Of a stretch of 64,000 bases of DNA, positions 8,839 through 17,973 are shown piece after piece (within the stretch, counting starts at the first letter, position 1; every line of letters starts with the position of its first letter). Under the pieces are notes generated by a model that did no database searches, was not told the origin of the DNA, and saw only the letters and a list, made by a program, of their open reading frames with translations. Position numbers and translations under genes: made by a program. This stretch comes from JAUILH01 sp964230215 (lineage in GTDB: Bacteria > Bacteroidota > Bacteroidia > Flavobacteriales_D > JAUILH01), in contig CAXRGQ010000006.1 in the NCBI GenBank assembly GCA_964230215.1, positions 124,001 through 188,000 on the forward strand, read 5' to 3'.

Positions 8839-11261
8839 TGCTCATGACTACCTTTCCATTCTTCGAAATGTTTATCTAGAGTTGAGGCCTGTTCTGCCAT
8901 TGGCTTGCCTTTAAGTGACAATAACAACTGCATAAAATTCTTTGCTTTTAACTTCTTGCCTTTGACACCTCCAAACTGGTCCGCATAGCCATCAGAGAAA
9001 ATATAAAGGGTGTCTCCTTCATTTAATTCAAGCGCATGCGTGTTATAAGGTTTGGCATCTTCATATTTTCCAATGGGCTGCTTATCCGCTGCATATTCCT
9101 CAAATTGATCTGCTCCACTGCGTAATACCCAAAGAGGATTGTGCGCACCCGCGTATTGTAACAGAACGGAAGAACCAGAAACAGTCTGCGTGTCGCCCGT
9201 AGCATCAGTAGAGGCGCTGCGGGGCCGTGCTATAGAGTCAGAGGATGCACTAGAACCGCTCTCGCTCTGTTTCTCATTCTCATTCTCGTTCTGTTTCTGT
9301 TTCTGTGCGAGCGATAGCGAGCAAAGAGCAATGTCCATTCCATCTTGAACATCTTCCTCAGACTTATCAAATTCTTCAATCACTATGTCACGTGTCTTAT
9401 TAAGTATCGCGCCGGGATCCGTAAGTCCATGCTCGCGAACAGAACGATTCAAACCATTGTTGCACACAACACTCACCATTGCCCCAGGTACTCCGTGGCC
9501 CGTGCAATCCGCTGCGGCGAAAAGAATATGACCTTCTTTCTCTTCAAGCCAATAAAAATCACCAGCTACAATATCCTTGGGTTTATAAAGCACAAAGTAG
9601 TTTTTAAGCAACTTATCCATTCTTGTTTTTGGAGGAAGGATGGCAGACTGAATACGCTTGGCATATTTGATACTATCCAGAATTTCTTGGTTTTTATCCT
9701 CAAGTTGAGAATAAGCCGTATCCACCTTTTCTTTTTGCGACTCTACTGTTTGTTTCTGCTCTTCGATAACTTTTTTCTGTTTGTTGGTTACCCTAAACCT
9801 ATTGAAAATAAACAGGGCAAACACCAATACCAATACCAGAAAACCATAGAGGTAGTAAGATAATCGTTTTTGTGTTTTGGCTTCTTCTTTCTGTTGTTCA
9901 ATTATAAGTTGCTGACGTTCGTTTTCAGCATGCTCAGCCGCAATTTCTGCATCCGCTAGTTTTTTAGCTTCAGCATTTCTTATACTGTCTGCGGTCACTT
10001 GTTTTTCATATTCGTATTGATAGTCTTGACGAATAATTTCTTTTTGATTTTCTATATCTTGAAGGCTATCATTGATCTCGTTATAGATTTCATACATTTC
10101 AAGCGCCTTATCGCCTTTACCCATCTTTTTGTAGGTTCTGTAGAGCTGTTTTGAGGCGTCTCTGGTTGCAGATGCAATACCTATTTCAGAAGCTAATTGA
10201 TAGGCTTTTTGACCATACTCAGCTGCTTTTTTATAATCTTTTCTGTCATACGCCAGTCCTCCAATGCTATTATATGAAACAGCTGTACCGTGTTTATCTC
10301 CAATTTCCTCTCGAATACTTAAGCTTTTTAAGTAATAATCTTCAGCTGTCTTATAATTACCTAAAGAGTGCTGCACATTTCCCAGTTTGCTTAAGGAGCC
10401 CGCTATACCTGATTTATCTCCAATTTTCTCTTCAATCTTTAGACTTTCTTGGAAGAATTTTATAGCCTCTTTGTAATCATTTCTGCTATGATAAATGCCG
10501 CCGATATTACTGAATGCCCCTGCAAGGCCACTATAGTCATTCATTTTCTCATATATGGCAATACTCCGATTGAAGTATTCGAGCGCTTTATCCTCATTCC
10601 CTTGATCAATCAACAAATTTGCGATATTATTGAGCGAACCCGCTATCCCTCGCTCATCCTTGATTTCTTCTTGTATTTTTAAACAGCGTGCATTGTAATC
10701 AATAGCTTTTTTAATATTTCCCTGTGCCTGATAAATAATCCCAAGATTTCCCAATGCACTAGCTATTCCTTGTTTATCACCTAATTGTTCTTGAATGTCC
10801 AAACTTTTTTTGTTGTATTCAATGGCTTTATCCAAATCTCCTTGGGCACGGTGAACCAAACCAATATTATTATAGGATGAGGCGATACCTCCCTGATCTC
10901 CTAGTTCTTCAAACACCTCTATGGCCTCATTAAACTTAGTGATGGCCTTGTCATAGTTTCCAACAAAATAGGCTGCAATACCCATCATGTGTAAAGACTT
11001 TGCCATGTATTTGTTTTGGCTTGTAGCGCGTGCAAAGTCATATTGCAATTGAGCAAAGTAAGCCGCACTGTCTGGATCTGAGTATATATAGCCGTTAACG
11101 ATATAATCATACATAGCGTTAAGTCGCACGGTATCATGGTTAGCCGAATTCTCCCATTCGCCCCAAATCGAATCAAGATTGGTTTGGGTATAGGCAGAAT
11201 TGCTCGATAGAATTATCGATAACAGAGCTAGTCGTTTCAGAATCCAATTCATCGCTAGCAC
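8802..11261 (-). CDS. TPR-repeat membrane protein with C-terminal SpoIIE/PP2C-type phosphatase domain
   Basis: 819 residues: signal peptide (ends ...NSAYTQ), then about eight tetratricopeptide repeats with the recurring pattern NIGxxxxxxGxxxKAIEYxxKSLxIxEElGDKxGIA (about 80-370), a membrane segment (YYLYGFLVLVLVFALFIF, about 470-487), a coiled coil, and a PP2C-like domain with PKDIVAGDFYW, AAADCTGHGVPGAMVS and DTLYIFSDGYADQFGG as metal-binding and substrate blocks. Such proteins are cytoplasmic phosphatases coupled to a periplasmic TPR sensor. Translation could also begin at the ATG three codons in. A low-complexity Lys/Gln/Asn/Glu then Ser-rich insertion splits the phosphatase domain. Confidence 0.85.
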   Translation of the reverse strand: MLAMNWILKRLALLSIILSSNSAYTQTNLDSIWGEWENSANHDTVRLNAMYDYIVNGYIYSDPDSAAYFAQLQYDFARATSQNKYMAKSLHMMGIAAYFVGNYDKAITKFNEAIEVFEELGDQGGIASSYNNIGLVHRAQGDLDKAIEYNKKSLDIQEQLGDKQGIASALGNLGIIYQAQGNIKKAIDYNARCLKIQEEIKDERGIAGSLNNIANLLIDQGNEDKALEYFNRSIAIYEKMNDYSGLAGAFSNIGGIYHSRNDYKEAIKFFQESLKIEEKIGDKSGIAGSLSKLGNVQHSLGNYKTAEDYYLKSLSIREEIGDKHGTAVSYNSIGGLAYDRKDYKKAAEYGQKAYQLASEIGIASATRDASKQLYRTYKKMGKGDKALEMYEIYNEINDSLQDIENQKEIIRQDYQYEYEKQVTADSIRNAEAKKLADAEIAAEHAENERQQLIIEQQKEEAKTQKRLSYYLYGFLVLVLVFALFIFNRFRVTNKQKKVIEEQKQTVESQKEKVDTAYSQLEDKNQEILDSIKYAKRIQSAILPPKTRMDKLLKNYFVLYKPKDIVAGDFYWLEEKEGHILFAAADCTGHGVPGAMVSVVCNNGLNRSVREHGLTDPGAILNKTRDIVIEEFDKSEEDVQDGMDIALCSLSLAQKQKQNENENEKQSESGSSASSDSIARPRSASTDATGDTQTVSGSSVLLQYAGAHNPLWVLRSGADQFEEYAADKQPIGKYEDAKPYNTHALELNEGDTLYIFSDGYADQFGGVKGKKLKAKNFMQLLLSLKGKPMAEQASTLDKHFEEWKGSHEQLDDVCVIGVRI

Positions 11262-11292
11262 TAAAGATAGGATTAATATTGAGAAATTAGGA

Positions 11293-11315
11293 TGAACAAT
11301 TTTTCATATTGTTCA
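11293..11315. promoter_or_regulatory. Perfect inverted repeat upstream of phosphatase gene
   Basis: TGAACAAT and ATTGTTCA, separated by 7 bp, lie about 30 bp before the minus-strand start at 11261. It could be an operator or a weak hairpin; there is no T-run, so a terminator is unlikely. Confidence 0.3.
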
Positions 11316-11396
11316 GCAGTCCATATCTATTGGTGGCACTTATTACCTATAAGGTTTGCACAAATAAATTCAATAAAGATGCTGCCAATGAGCAAT

Positions 11397-12074
11397 CTAA
11401 GTCGTAGTTTCCCTGCTCCTCTTCATGATGAATTTAAACGATAAATACAGCATGGTCAAAAACAACCACATAAATAGTGTCATGCCCCATGCCCTAGGAT
11501 GATTCATTGGGTTTACAACGCGATCACCAATGTCATACATAATTCCATGTGGTTCACGGATAATATCCCAGCTATTCCATCTAAGAAACCGACCTACATA
11601 AATTCCAAAACTACCGATTAGAAGCAATGTAATAGAAGATAACGTGATATATTTCTTGCTAAAATATTTGCTTAATATGCTCTCAATATCCCATAAACTC
11701 ATGAAGCCATATAACAATCCTGTCCATGCGAATGATAAAACCAACAATAAATCAAACCAAATAGGCATGTTTAAATCAGCTTTTAAATGGAATAAATCTG
11801 TTAGAATGTAAGGTGCGTTGGGAAAAAACAAGAGCCATGCCCCCATCAAGGCAAACACAAACAGTTTCGAGTTTTGAAACTTAGGTTGTACAACTGCCAT
11901 ACTCGTCATTGCCCACGGAATAAAGGCTAAAAACAAATTCCAGTTTAAGAATAGAAACATTTTGGTTTGAGTGAATTCGAACCGAAATAAGGACATGCAA
12001 AAACAGAATACAGACAAAACACCAATAAAGATGGTTTCATTAAAGCGTTTAGAGTGGATGAAATTTGTGAGCAT
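11397..12074 (-). CDS. DUF1361 family integral membrane protein
   Basis: 225 residues, almost entirely hydrophobic with about six to seven membrane segments. The motif FPNAPYILTDLFHL in the middle and the GRFLRWNSWDI block are characteristic of DUF1361 proteins. The function of the family is unknown. It stands alone on the minus strand, upstream of the phosphatase gene with 135 bp between, so the two may have separate promoters. Confidence 0.75.
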   Translation of the reverse strand: MLTNFIHSKRFNETIFIGVLSVFCFCMSLFRFEFTQTKMFLFLNWNLFLAFIPWAMTSMAVVQPKFQNSKLFVFALMGAWLLFFPNAPYILTDLFHLKADLNMPIWFDLLLVLSFAWTGLLYGFMSLWDIESILSKYFSKKYITLSSITLLLIGSFGIYVGRFLRWNSWDIIREPHGIMYDIGDRVVNPMNHPRAWGMTLFMWLFLTMLYLSFKFIMKRSRETTT

Positions 12075-12169
12075 AATTGATTGCGTTAGATATTAGCATC
12101 TAACGCATAAAATCATTTTAAAGTATTTTGAATAATAGATTAAAGTGAGCAGATAATAACTTATAAAAG

Positions 12170-12242
12170 TCGGGATGACAGGACTTGAACCTGCGGCCTC
12201 ACGCCCCCCAGACGTGCACTCTACCAACTGAGCTACATCCCG
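12170..12242 (-). tRNA. tRNA-Pro (anticodon GGG)
   Basis: 73-nt cloverleaf on the minus strand. Acceptor CGGGATG/CATCCCG, D-arm GCTC...GAGT, anticodon stem CACGT/GCGTG with loop CTGGGGG giving anticodon GGG, and T-arm GCAGG-TTCAAGT-CCTGT. The discriminator is A and CCA is not encoded. Stems pair throughout apart from ordinary G-T pairs. Confidence 0.93.
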
Positions 12243-12382
12243 ATCTGTGCATTTGACTGCTCCACAAAAATAAAATTATATAGCATCTGGACGTACTTTT
12301 CTCTTCATTTTTGTCCATTTTGCTACCTTGCATGGAAATGCTCTTACACTGGGCTCCATCGCTTATAATGTGTTAACGGTTT

Positions 12383-13708
12383 ATGCTGAACGATAAAATA
12401 GATAACGCCTTAAGGCAATATTCGATTTCACGTGTTTATCACGGAGAGAACGTTATGACGTATGCTGAATTGTTCGCATTGGTGGAGAAACACATCCTGG
12501 AAATTAAGAAACACAGCAATGAAGGACAGGCAATAATAATATCGCTCGATAAATCCTTTGAAAGCCTTGCGCTCGTGTTAGCATGTATTGTTAGTAATCG
12601 TATATATATAGCAGTTGACAGCAATAACCCTAGCGAACGTTTAGCTCAAATCATAGAGCAATCCAAGCCGGCAATGATGTATTCTAAGAACGGGTCAACA
12701 ACGATGACTGATAACAAACATGTGTATGATCCAGCTTGTTGTTCGGTGTTGTTTACATCAGGATCTACCGGCACACCAAAAGGCGTAATGGTAAGAGAAA
12801 GTGGACTTGAAGTGTTTGCTGAATGGGCTATTAGTGAATTTGACTTAAATAATTCGAGCAGGATACTCAGTGTGGCAGGGTTTCATTTTGATTTATCTAC
12901 ACTGGATATTTTTGCAGGTATTTTGTCGGGAGCGGATATTGTTCTGTTAGATTCTAAACAAGCGTCAAATCCAAAATATGTAAATCAAGTCTTGTTAGAT
13001 AAGCCTTGCAGTCTGATATATGCTACACCTAGTTGGTATACCATGCAACTCAATTTTGGTGGATTTAAGAACTGTGATTTCGACGGTACTTGTCTGTTTG
13101 CAGGAGAGGTGTTTCCTATACAAAACCTAAACAAGCTTAAACAGTATTGGACGGATGCAAGTTATTATAATCTCTACGGTCCAAGTGAAACGAATGTGGT
13201 GAGTTATTATAGAATTCCAGATAAAATGGAAGATCGCACATCACCATATCCAATTGGTAAAGCGTGTCCCTATGCCAATCTAAAAACCGATAAAGGTGAG
13301 CTTTTGATAGGAGGTGCAACCTTAATGCTTGGTTATGTTGGAAATCATAAGCCAATAGGTGATTGGTACAGAAGTGGAGACATGGTGGAAGAGGAAAATG
13401 GTATCTATACCTATCTTGGAAGAGTCGATCGCATGATTAAGCACAGAGGCAATCGAATAGAACCCGCGGAAATTGAGAGATTACTGCAAATGCACCCTGC
13501 CATAGAAAGTGTGCATGTGTTTAGGAAGAACGAATTGCTAATTGCGGCTTATTCTGGAGAAAAAGTAAGTAGCATTAACTTAAAACAATATTGTGCAAAG
13601 AACTTATTATCGTATATGATTCCCGATAGCTTTGAGTATCTTAGTGCAATCCCACTCAACGCCAATGGTAAAATGGATACAAAGGCAGTTGAAGAAATGA
13701 TAGGATAA
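12383..13708 (+). CDS. Stand-alone amino-acid-type adenylation enzyme (AMP-binding superfamily)
   Basis: 441 residues with the core motifs of NRPS-like adenylation domains: A3 FTSGSTGTPKG at 124-134, FHFDLSTLDIF near 167-177, A5 NLYGPSETN at 263-271, A7 YRSGDM near 332, A8 GRVDRMIKHRGNRIEP near 347, and the catalytic lysine in NANGKMD close to the end. The NLYGPSETNV form and small size resemble free-standing prolyl/amino-acid activating enzymes such as the PltF/AnaC group (family knowledge, not tested here). No carrier domain is fused. It overlaps the dehydrogenase-like gene by one base (TAATG), forming the head of a three-gene cassette. The amino acid cannot be read by eye. Confidence 0.8.
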   Translation: MLNDKIDNALRQYSISRVYHGENVMTYAELFALVEKHILEIKKHSNEGQAIIISLDKSFESLALVLACIVSNRIYIAVDSNNPSERLAQIIEQSKPAMMYSKNGSTTMTDNKHVYDPACCSVLFTSGSTGTPKGVMVRESGLEVFAEWAISEFDLNNSSRILSVAGFHFDLSTLDIFAGILSGADIVLLDSKQASNPKYVNQVLLDKPCSLIYATPSWYTMQLNFGGFKNCDFDGTCLFAGEVFPIQNLNKLKQYWTDASYYNLYGPSETNVVSYYRIPDKMEDRTSPYPIGKACPYANLKTDKGELLIGGATLMLGYVGNHKPIGDWYRSGDMVEEENGIYTYLGRVDRMIKHRGNRIEPAEIERLLQMHPAIESVHVFRKNELLIAAYSGEKVSSINLKQYCAKNLLSYMIPDSFEYLSAIPLNANGKMDTKAVEEMIG

Positions 13709-14799
13709 TGGATGAATCACACATAAAATCGATACTGGCAAAGCACGATTATGACCTTTTAGCTTATGATAAGGAAGGCATGTACCCAAGTGATTTGGTA
13801 CAATCCCTGCTTGAATATGGTGTTTTTGAGGATGAAAATGGAGACTTAATAGCGGATTTTGCAGAGGGAGCAGATAGAATCGAAATGCTGGCCGATATAT
13901 GTAGTGATGGAGGGGTGAATTTTTCCTTAAGCGCTTCTTATTTGGCAGGTTGCAGAACACTCAAGAACTATGCGTCCGACAGTCAACTAGAGAACTTGTT
14001 AAACAAACCTTTGTCATATGCGCTTATTGCGAATGCTATGACAGAAGCTCATTCTGGTTCTGACGCCTTCAATATGAAAACCACGGCTAGCAAAAGCGGA
14101 GATAATTATGTTCTTAACGGAGTAAAAACATTCGTCTCCAATGCCAAACACGCTGATTTATGCATTGTATATGCAGTTACGGATAAGGAGAAAGGTGCAT
14201 TTGGTGGTATAAGTGCATTTGTATTACATCCATCTCAGTATATGGTGGCAAGAGAGTTTGACACTATGGGCTTGCGCACGTGTAGTTTGTCTGAGATTAC
14301 CTTAAATGATGTGGAGGTAACTAGTGCCCAAATGCTTGGTAAAGAAGGTGCTGGAACAGCCATCTTTATGGATGCTATGATTGAAGAGAGAATTGGGCTT
14401 TGTTCAATGCATATGGGAACCATGAAACGTCTGTGGAAAGAGACCAATACCTTTGTGCGATCAAGAGGCGGAGAGGAAAAGATAGTGACACACCCTTCAA
14501 TTAAATCTAAGCTCACCGAAATGTATTTGTTAATGGATTTTTGTCGCATGCACATTGACGAAGGCTTGATTGCCATTGAGGATAATGAAGATAAATTATT
14601 GAGGAGCTCTATTTGCAAACTTCAAGTGAGTGAAGCATTTGTGAAGTTTTGCCAAATTGCACTACAGACCTTTGCTGGAAACGGGTATACTAAAGACTAT
14701 GATGTTGAGCGCATATTGAGAGATGCTCAAGCTAGCACAATTTACTCCGGCAGTAACGATATACAAATAAACATAATTCAAAAACACCTAAAACTCTAG
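13708..14799 (+). CDS. Acyl-CoA dehydrogenase-like flavoenzyme
   Basis: 363 residues. ACAD signatures: MTEAHSGSDAF (about 111-121), a beta domain with GVKTFVSNA, and a C-terminal GNGYTKDYDVERILRDA helix. The usual catalytic glutamate in the IYEGT-type loop is replaced (IYSGSNDIQ). However, Glu227 in MIEERIGL aligns with the alternative base position used by isovaleryl-CoA dehydrogenase, so activity is plausible. In pyrrole and related pathways a homologous enzyme oxidises a carrier-bound prolyl group; the flanking adenylation enzyme supports an analogous role here by inference. The gene is 2 bp from the next. Confidence 0.8.
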   Translation: MDESHIKSILAKHDYDLLAYDKEGMYPSDLVQSLLEYGVFEDENGDLIADFAEGADRIEMLADICSDGGVNFSLSASYLAGCRTLKNYASDSQLENLLNKPLSYALIANAMTEAHSGSDAFNMKTTASKSGDNYVLNGVKTFVSNAKHADLCIVYAVTDKEKGAFGGISAFVLHPSQYMVAREFDTMGLRTCSLSEITLNDVEVTSAQMLGKEGAGTAIFMDAMIEERIGLCSMHMGTMKRLWKETNTFVRSRGGEEKIVTHPSIKSKLTEMYLLMDFCRMHIDEGLIAIEDNEDKLLRSSICKLQVSEAFVKFCQIALQTFAGNGYTKDYDVERILRDAQASTIYSGSNDIQINIIQKHLKL

Positions 14800-14801
14800 C
14801 T

Positions 14802-16166
14802 ATGTATGATGTTGTAATCATAGGAGGAGGACCTGCAGGTAGTTCATCCGCCATTCGTTTAAACCGAATGGGCCATAAGGTTCTGGTAATGGAAAAAGAG
14901 AAATTCCCAAGACCACATGTAGGCGAATCATTAGTACCATTTTGCTATGGACATTTTAAGGACTTAGGAATACTTGAAGAACTTGAAAAGAGCGCTGTTA
15001 GAAAACCGGGGGTGAAGTTTATTAATAGTGATGGTTCTTATGATACCACCTATTGTTTTGAAAATCTTTTGGACGGTCCAGAATACCTTTCTTTCCACGT
15101 TTTAAGAGCAAGATTTGATAAGCAGTTGTTAGACAAGGCAAAGGCAGATGGAGCAGAGGTATGGGAAGAATGTACAGTAAAAAATGTAGAGTTTGTGCAC
15201 GATGATTTATCACGCATACTCTACTCGAGGGATGGAAAAGAGGCTCAAGTTGAAGCACGTTTTGTTATTGATGCAACAGGTCAAGACACCTATTTAGCTA
15301 AGAAATTAAAGACAAAAAGCAAGTACGAAGGCCTTGATAGAATAGCCTTTCTGAATCACTGGAGTAAAGTAAAAGAAGGCACTCAGCTGGAGCAAGGCTT
15401 ATTGCATCTGTGTTATTTAGATCAATCAAAAAATGGATGGATTGGGGTGCAAGCTGTTGATTATGATCGTGTAAGTGTAGGTGTTGTTGTGGACTTTAAA
15501 AGCACCAGAGAGTTTAAAGCGAATTACAAAGGGGATAATTGGAAGGAGGCTTTCTATCTGAATGAATTACAAAACACACCATTTACACAAGATTTATTAT
15601 CGAACGCGTCTACTGTACAGAATTTATTGGTGGTAGGAGATTACTCTTATTTGAATGACAAGAAATTCGGGAATAACTACGCATGTATAGGTGATGCTGC
15701 TGGATTTTTAGATCCTATTTTTGCCACAGGGGTGTATCTAGCTTTGAATACTTCAGATATAGTAAGCAAGGCAATTGATGTGCGTTTAAAAGAAGGTCTT
15801 GAAAAAGGAAATGAAGCACTTCAAAATGCTTATGGCCAGTATGAAGGTGCGATGAGTATGTTAAGCAAGTTCATCAATAATTTTTACGATCCATCCTTTG
15901 TGAATTTAGCTGAATTAGGTGAAAAACTTGATTCAACAAAAGATGAAGATCATATACGGCACAAAATTGCTTTTTCGATTGTCCATTTTCTGATGGGAGG
16001 CGACTTTTTTAACGAGTATAAGCGTTATTCAGACTTTGTCGATTTTTTGAAGCAGCCTAAGCAACTTGCGCGCTATGTTCACTTGGTTATGGCAGATCCA
16101 AAGTATCAAGAAACAGGATGTCCCGAAGACTTACATAAGATTTTTCCAATGTTAGCGAAAGCTTAA
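14802..16166 (+). CDS. FAD-dependent oxidoreductase of the flavin halogenase / geranylgeranyl-reductase group
   Basis: 454 residues. N-terminal dinucleotide motif GGGPAGSSSA (8-17), FPRPHVGESL (35-44), and the FAD-contacting GDAAGFLDPIFATGV block about 70% along, all typical of flavin-dependent halogenases. The halogenase WxWxIP motif is not present: the corresponding stretch reads GWIGVQAV at 212-219. A lysine in RKPGVKF (67-73) could be the catalytic lysine of halogenases or coincidence. Halogenase, hydroxylase and dehydrogenase are all possible. It is the last gene of the adenylation/dehydrogenase cassette, and its stop overlaps the stop of a convergent small gene. Confidence 0.75.
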   Translation: MYDVVIIGGGPAGSSSAIRLNRMGHKVLVMEKEKFPRPHVGESLVPFCYGHFKDLGILEELEKSAVRKPGVKFINSDGSYDTTYCFENLLDGPEYLSFHVLRARFDKQLLDKAKADGAEVWEECTVKNVEFVHDDLSRILYSRDGKEAQVEARFVIDATGQDTYLAKKLKTKSKYEGLDRIAFLNHWSKVKEGTQLEQGLLHLCYLDQSKNGWIGVQAVDYDRVSVGVVVDFKSTREFKANYKGDNWKEAFYLNELQNTPFTQDLLSNASTVQNLLVVGDYSYLNDKKFGNNYACIGDAAGFLDPIFATGVYLALNTSDIVSKAIDVRLKEGLEKGNEALQNAYGQYEGAMSMLSKFINNFYDPSFVNLAELGEKLDSTKDEDHIRHKIAFSIVHFLMGGDFFNEYKRYSDFVDFLKQPKQLARYVHLVMADPKYQETGCPEDLHKIFPMLAKA

Positions 16167-16348
16167 CTACCGCAATACAGACATCCTTCATCATCAAAGT
16201 CATCCAGCTCAGGTGATGCTTCAATTTCTGGTTTCAACTGTTTCTTGAGTTCGTAGATTTTTTGCTGTGTTTCTCCGTCCTCCAAGAGATTCCCAGTTAG
16301 TGTACCTTTAAGGATTTCTATTTCTTGTTTTATAGCTTCTTCGTTCAT
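16163..16348 (-). CDS. Small acidic protein with C-terminal CxxC tail
   Basis: 61 residues: a charged helical region (EEAIKQEIEILKGTL, then QQKIYELKKQLKPEIE), an acidic linker (LDDFDDEG) and the terminal sequence CLYCGS. No signal peptide or membrane segment. The reading frame closes within the stop of the flavoenzyme gene on the other strand. The leader-like body with a short cysteine tail could be a metal-binding tag, a redox peptide or a modified-peptide precursor; none is demonstrated. The ORF is short, but its codon pattern and tidy termini favour a real gene. Confidence 0.5.
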   Translation of the reverse strand: MNEEAIKQEIEILKGTLTGNLLEDGETQQKIYELKKQLKPEIEASPELDDFDDEGCLYCGS

Positions 16349-16459
16349 GCTAATGTTTTTTTTTACAAAGGTGATAGATTTATGGTGTGGACGATAATTT
16401 ACTTATGAAAAAACAATGGTTGATTATTTGAAAAATCTTATTTCGAAATCACTTTTAAG

Positions 16460-16867
16460 TTAACGTTTTTCTCTTAAATCGTCAATATCTCCAGCACCAA
16501 GATGGTAGTCGTAATAGGAGATTGGTGGATCCAAATCTAAGTCCGCATCCAGGAGGAGCTTAATCAAGTCTGGCAGGGACTTGTAGTAAGCAATTACCTC
16601 ATCGCTCAAGGGTAGATTATACTCCTTAGCCCATGTAGTAATGTCATCCGATTCTTGATAGGTCTCAATCGCGTATAGACAGATTAACCATGTAAGGGAT
16701 AAGTTCGCAGCTGTGATATCATTGTATTCATCGTCTAACCAGAGATAAGCGTCTGTATTGTTTACAGAAAAATCTACTCTAAATAGGTTACCGTTTGTGT
16801 GCAGCGATTTAAACTGGATGACACCTTTGTCAAGCTCTTTCTGCAAGTGTTCGTAGCTGGAAGGCAT
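16460..16867 (-). CDS. Hypothetical acidic protein
   Basis: 135 residues, soluble and acidic, with mixed beta and alpha content; the C-terminal part is Asp/Leu-rich (LLLDADLDLDPP). No signal peptide and no motif I recognise. It lies 10 bp downstream of the T9SS-sorted thioredoxin-like gene on the same strand, so co-transcription is likely, but the products go to different compartments as far as I can see. Confidence 0.55.
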   Translation of the reverse strand: MPSSYEHLQKELDKGVIQFKSLHTNGNLFRVDFSVNNTDAYLWLDDEYNDITAANLSLTWLICLYAIETYQESDDITTWAKEYNLPLSDEVIAYYKSLPDLIKLLLDADLDLDPPISYYDYHLGAGDIDDLREKR

Positions 16868-16877
16868 ATAGTTTCTA

Positions 16878-17654
16878 TCAGTTGATTACAAATTTCTTAG
16901 AAGAGTAGCCTTCATCAGATTGCACGTGTACAATGTATGTGCCGCTTGTCAAAGTATTGCAATCAATCTGATGAGACGTGATAGTATTCGAACTTAACAG
17001 CAATTTTCCCTGTAAATTATATATCTCTACCGCATTTACATTCACATATTTCTCTATTATGAGCTGACGATTGTACGAATCGAAATATACCTCACCAAAG
17101 GTTTCTTTTTCATCTATAGAGAGAGGAGGACATGCCTGAGCTTTTTGGTATAGCTGTGTATAATCCAATGAGGTACTTACTAACTCTGTTAGCTTGTCCG
17201 GACAAATTTTGTAGACCATTGGGTAGTAGGTAACATTATAGTCTGTGAATACCTGTCTATCGCCACCCTCTACGTTAAAAATGGGGTAAGGTGTGCCAGT
17301 CAACCAATCACCCGCAGTAACCCATGGACTATGATTTCCAGTAAAAGCCGTCGAATCATTATACTCGTCATACTCCAGTGCTAACACTATTACCTCATTT
17401 GTGCCCGAAGGACCATAGGTATTGTATAAATCCTTTAAAGTATTGCTCTGATGATAACTCCAGCATGTTGGGCAATGCGCAGCAAATATCTCAACAAAGA
17501 CAGTTTTCCCAGCATTAAGGTAACTGTATAGATTATGGGTAGTACCGTAATAATCTTCAATTGTGAAATCTGGAGCAGTACTTCCGTTAGTAAGCTGCGC
17601 ATTTCCAGATAATCCTATGCTCATAAGCCCAATTGTTGCAAATACTTTTAACAT
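16878..17654 (-). CDS. Secreted thioredoxin-like (redoxin/TlpA-type) protein with T9SS C-terminal sorting domain
   Basis: 258 residues. Signal peptide ending GLSGNAQ, then a thioredoxin-fold domain beginning GSTAPDFTIEDYYG, with FAAHCPTCWSYH carrying a CPTC active site (about residues 60-65). The last roughly 75 residues form a type IX secretion signal (EIYNLQGKLLL ... TLTSGTYIVHVQSD ... KKFVIN), so the protein should be exported through the outer membrane. This points to extracellular disulfide or peroxide chemistry. Partner proteins are not evident; the gene follows the phenylalanine hydroxylase pair but with a 64-bp gap. Confidence 0.8.
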   Translation of the reverse strand: MLKVFATIGLMSIGLSGNAQLTNGSTAPDFTIEDYYGTTHNLYSYLNAGKTVFVEIFAAHCPTCWSYHQSNTLKDLYNTYGPSGTNEVIVLALEYDEYNDSTAFTGNHSPWVTAGDWLTGTPYPIFNVEGGDRQVFTDYNVTYYPMVYKICPDKLTELVSTSLDYTQLYQKAQACPPLSIDEKETFGEVYFDSYNRQLIIEKYVNVNAVEIYNLQGKLLLSSNTITSHQIDCNTLTSGTYIVHVQSDEGYSSKKFVIN

Positions 17655-17718
17655 ATTACTAAGTTACTAAATTCAGTGCCAATCATGTAATTGACTTAAC
17701 AACGTAGCGAATGATGTA

Positions 17719-17973
17719 TTATTTTTCTTGTTTGAAACACTTGTAATGCCCAGCAATTTTTGAAGCCAGGGTAAAATCCTTATCTGTGATCTTTCCTTCC
17801 TCGTGTGTAATGATGTAACAGTCAATTAAATTATAGCTATGTAAATGTATATCTGGATGATGATTCATTGCATTGCAATCATCTACAATGGCATTCAAGA
17901 ATGTTACAGCATGCGAAAAGGACTTAAAACTAAGTTGAGCATGTAATCCTTTATCTGTGCTAGACCAATTCAT
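17719..17973 (-). CDS. phhB: Pterin-4a-carbinolamine dehydratase
   Basis: An upstream in-frame ATG at 18099 exists, but that segment lies inside the hydroxylase gene. The ATG at 17973 gives an 84-residue protein starting MNWSSTDKGL, the normal length for the DCoH/PhhB family, and overlapping the hydroxylase stop by 14 bp. The family signature is the NHHPD block after CNAMN, followed by HSYNLIDCYIITHEEG and TDKDFTLASKI. The enzyme dehydrates the 4a-hydroxy-tetrahydropterin made by phenylalanine hydroxylase, recycling the cofactor. It is the second gene of the attenuator-controlled operon. Confidence 0.88.
   Translation of the reverse strand: MNWSSTDKGLHAQLSFKSFSHAVTFLNAIVDDCNAMNHHPDIHLHSYNLIDCYIITHEEGKITDKDFTLASKIAGHYKCFKQEK

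Noticed and set aside
9345..9863. 172-residue plus-strand ORF
   Set aside because: Antisense to the well-supported TPR/phosphatase gene.
12170..13708. Functional link of tRNA-Pro(GGG) to the adjacent adenylation enzyme
   Set aside because: Appealing if the enzyme activates proline, but the tRNA is complete, faces away and is ordinary; adjacency alone is no evidence.
14802..16166. Calling this gene a bona fide halogenase
   Set aside because: The WxWxIP motif expected at about residue 212-219 is absent, so only the broader family is supported.
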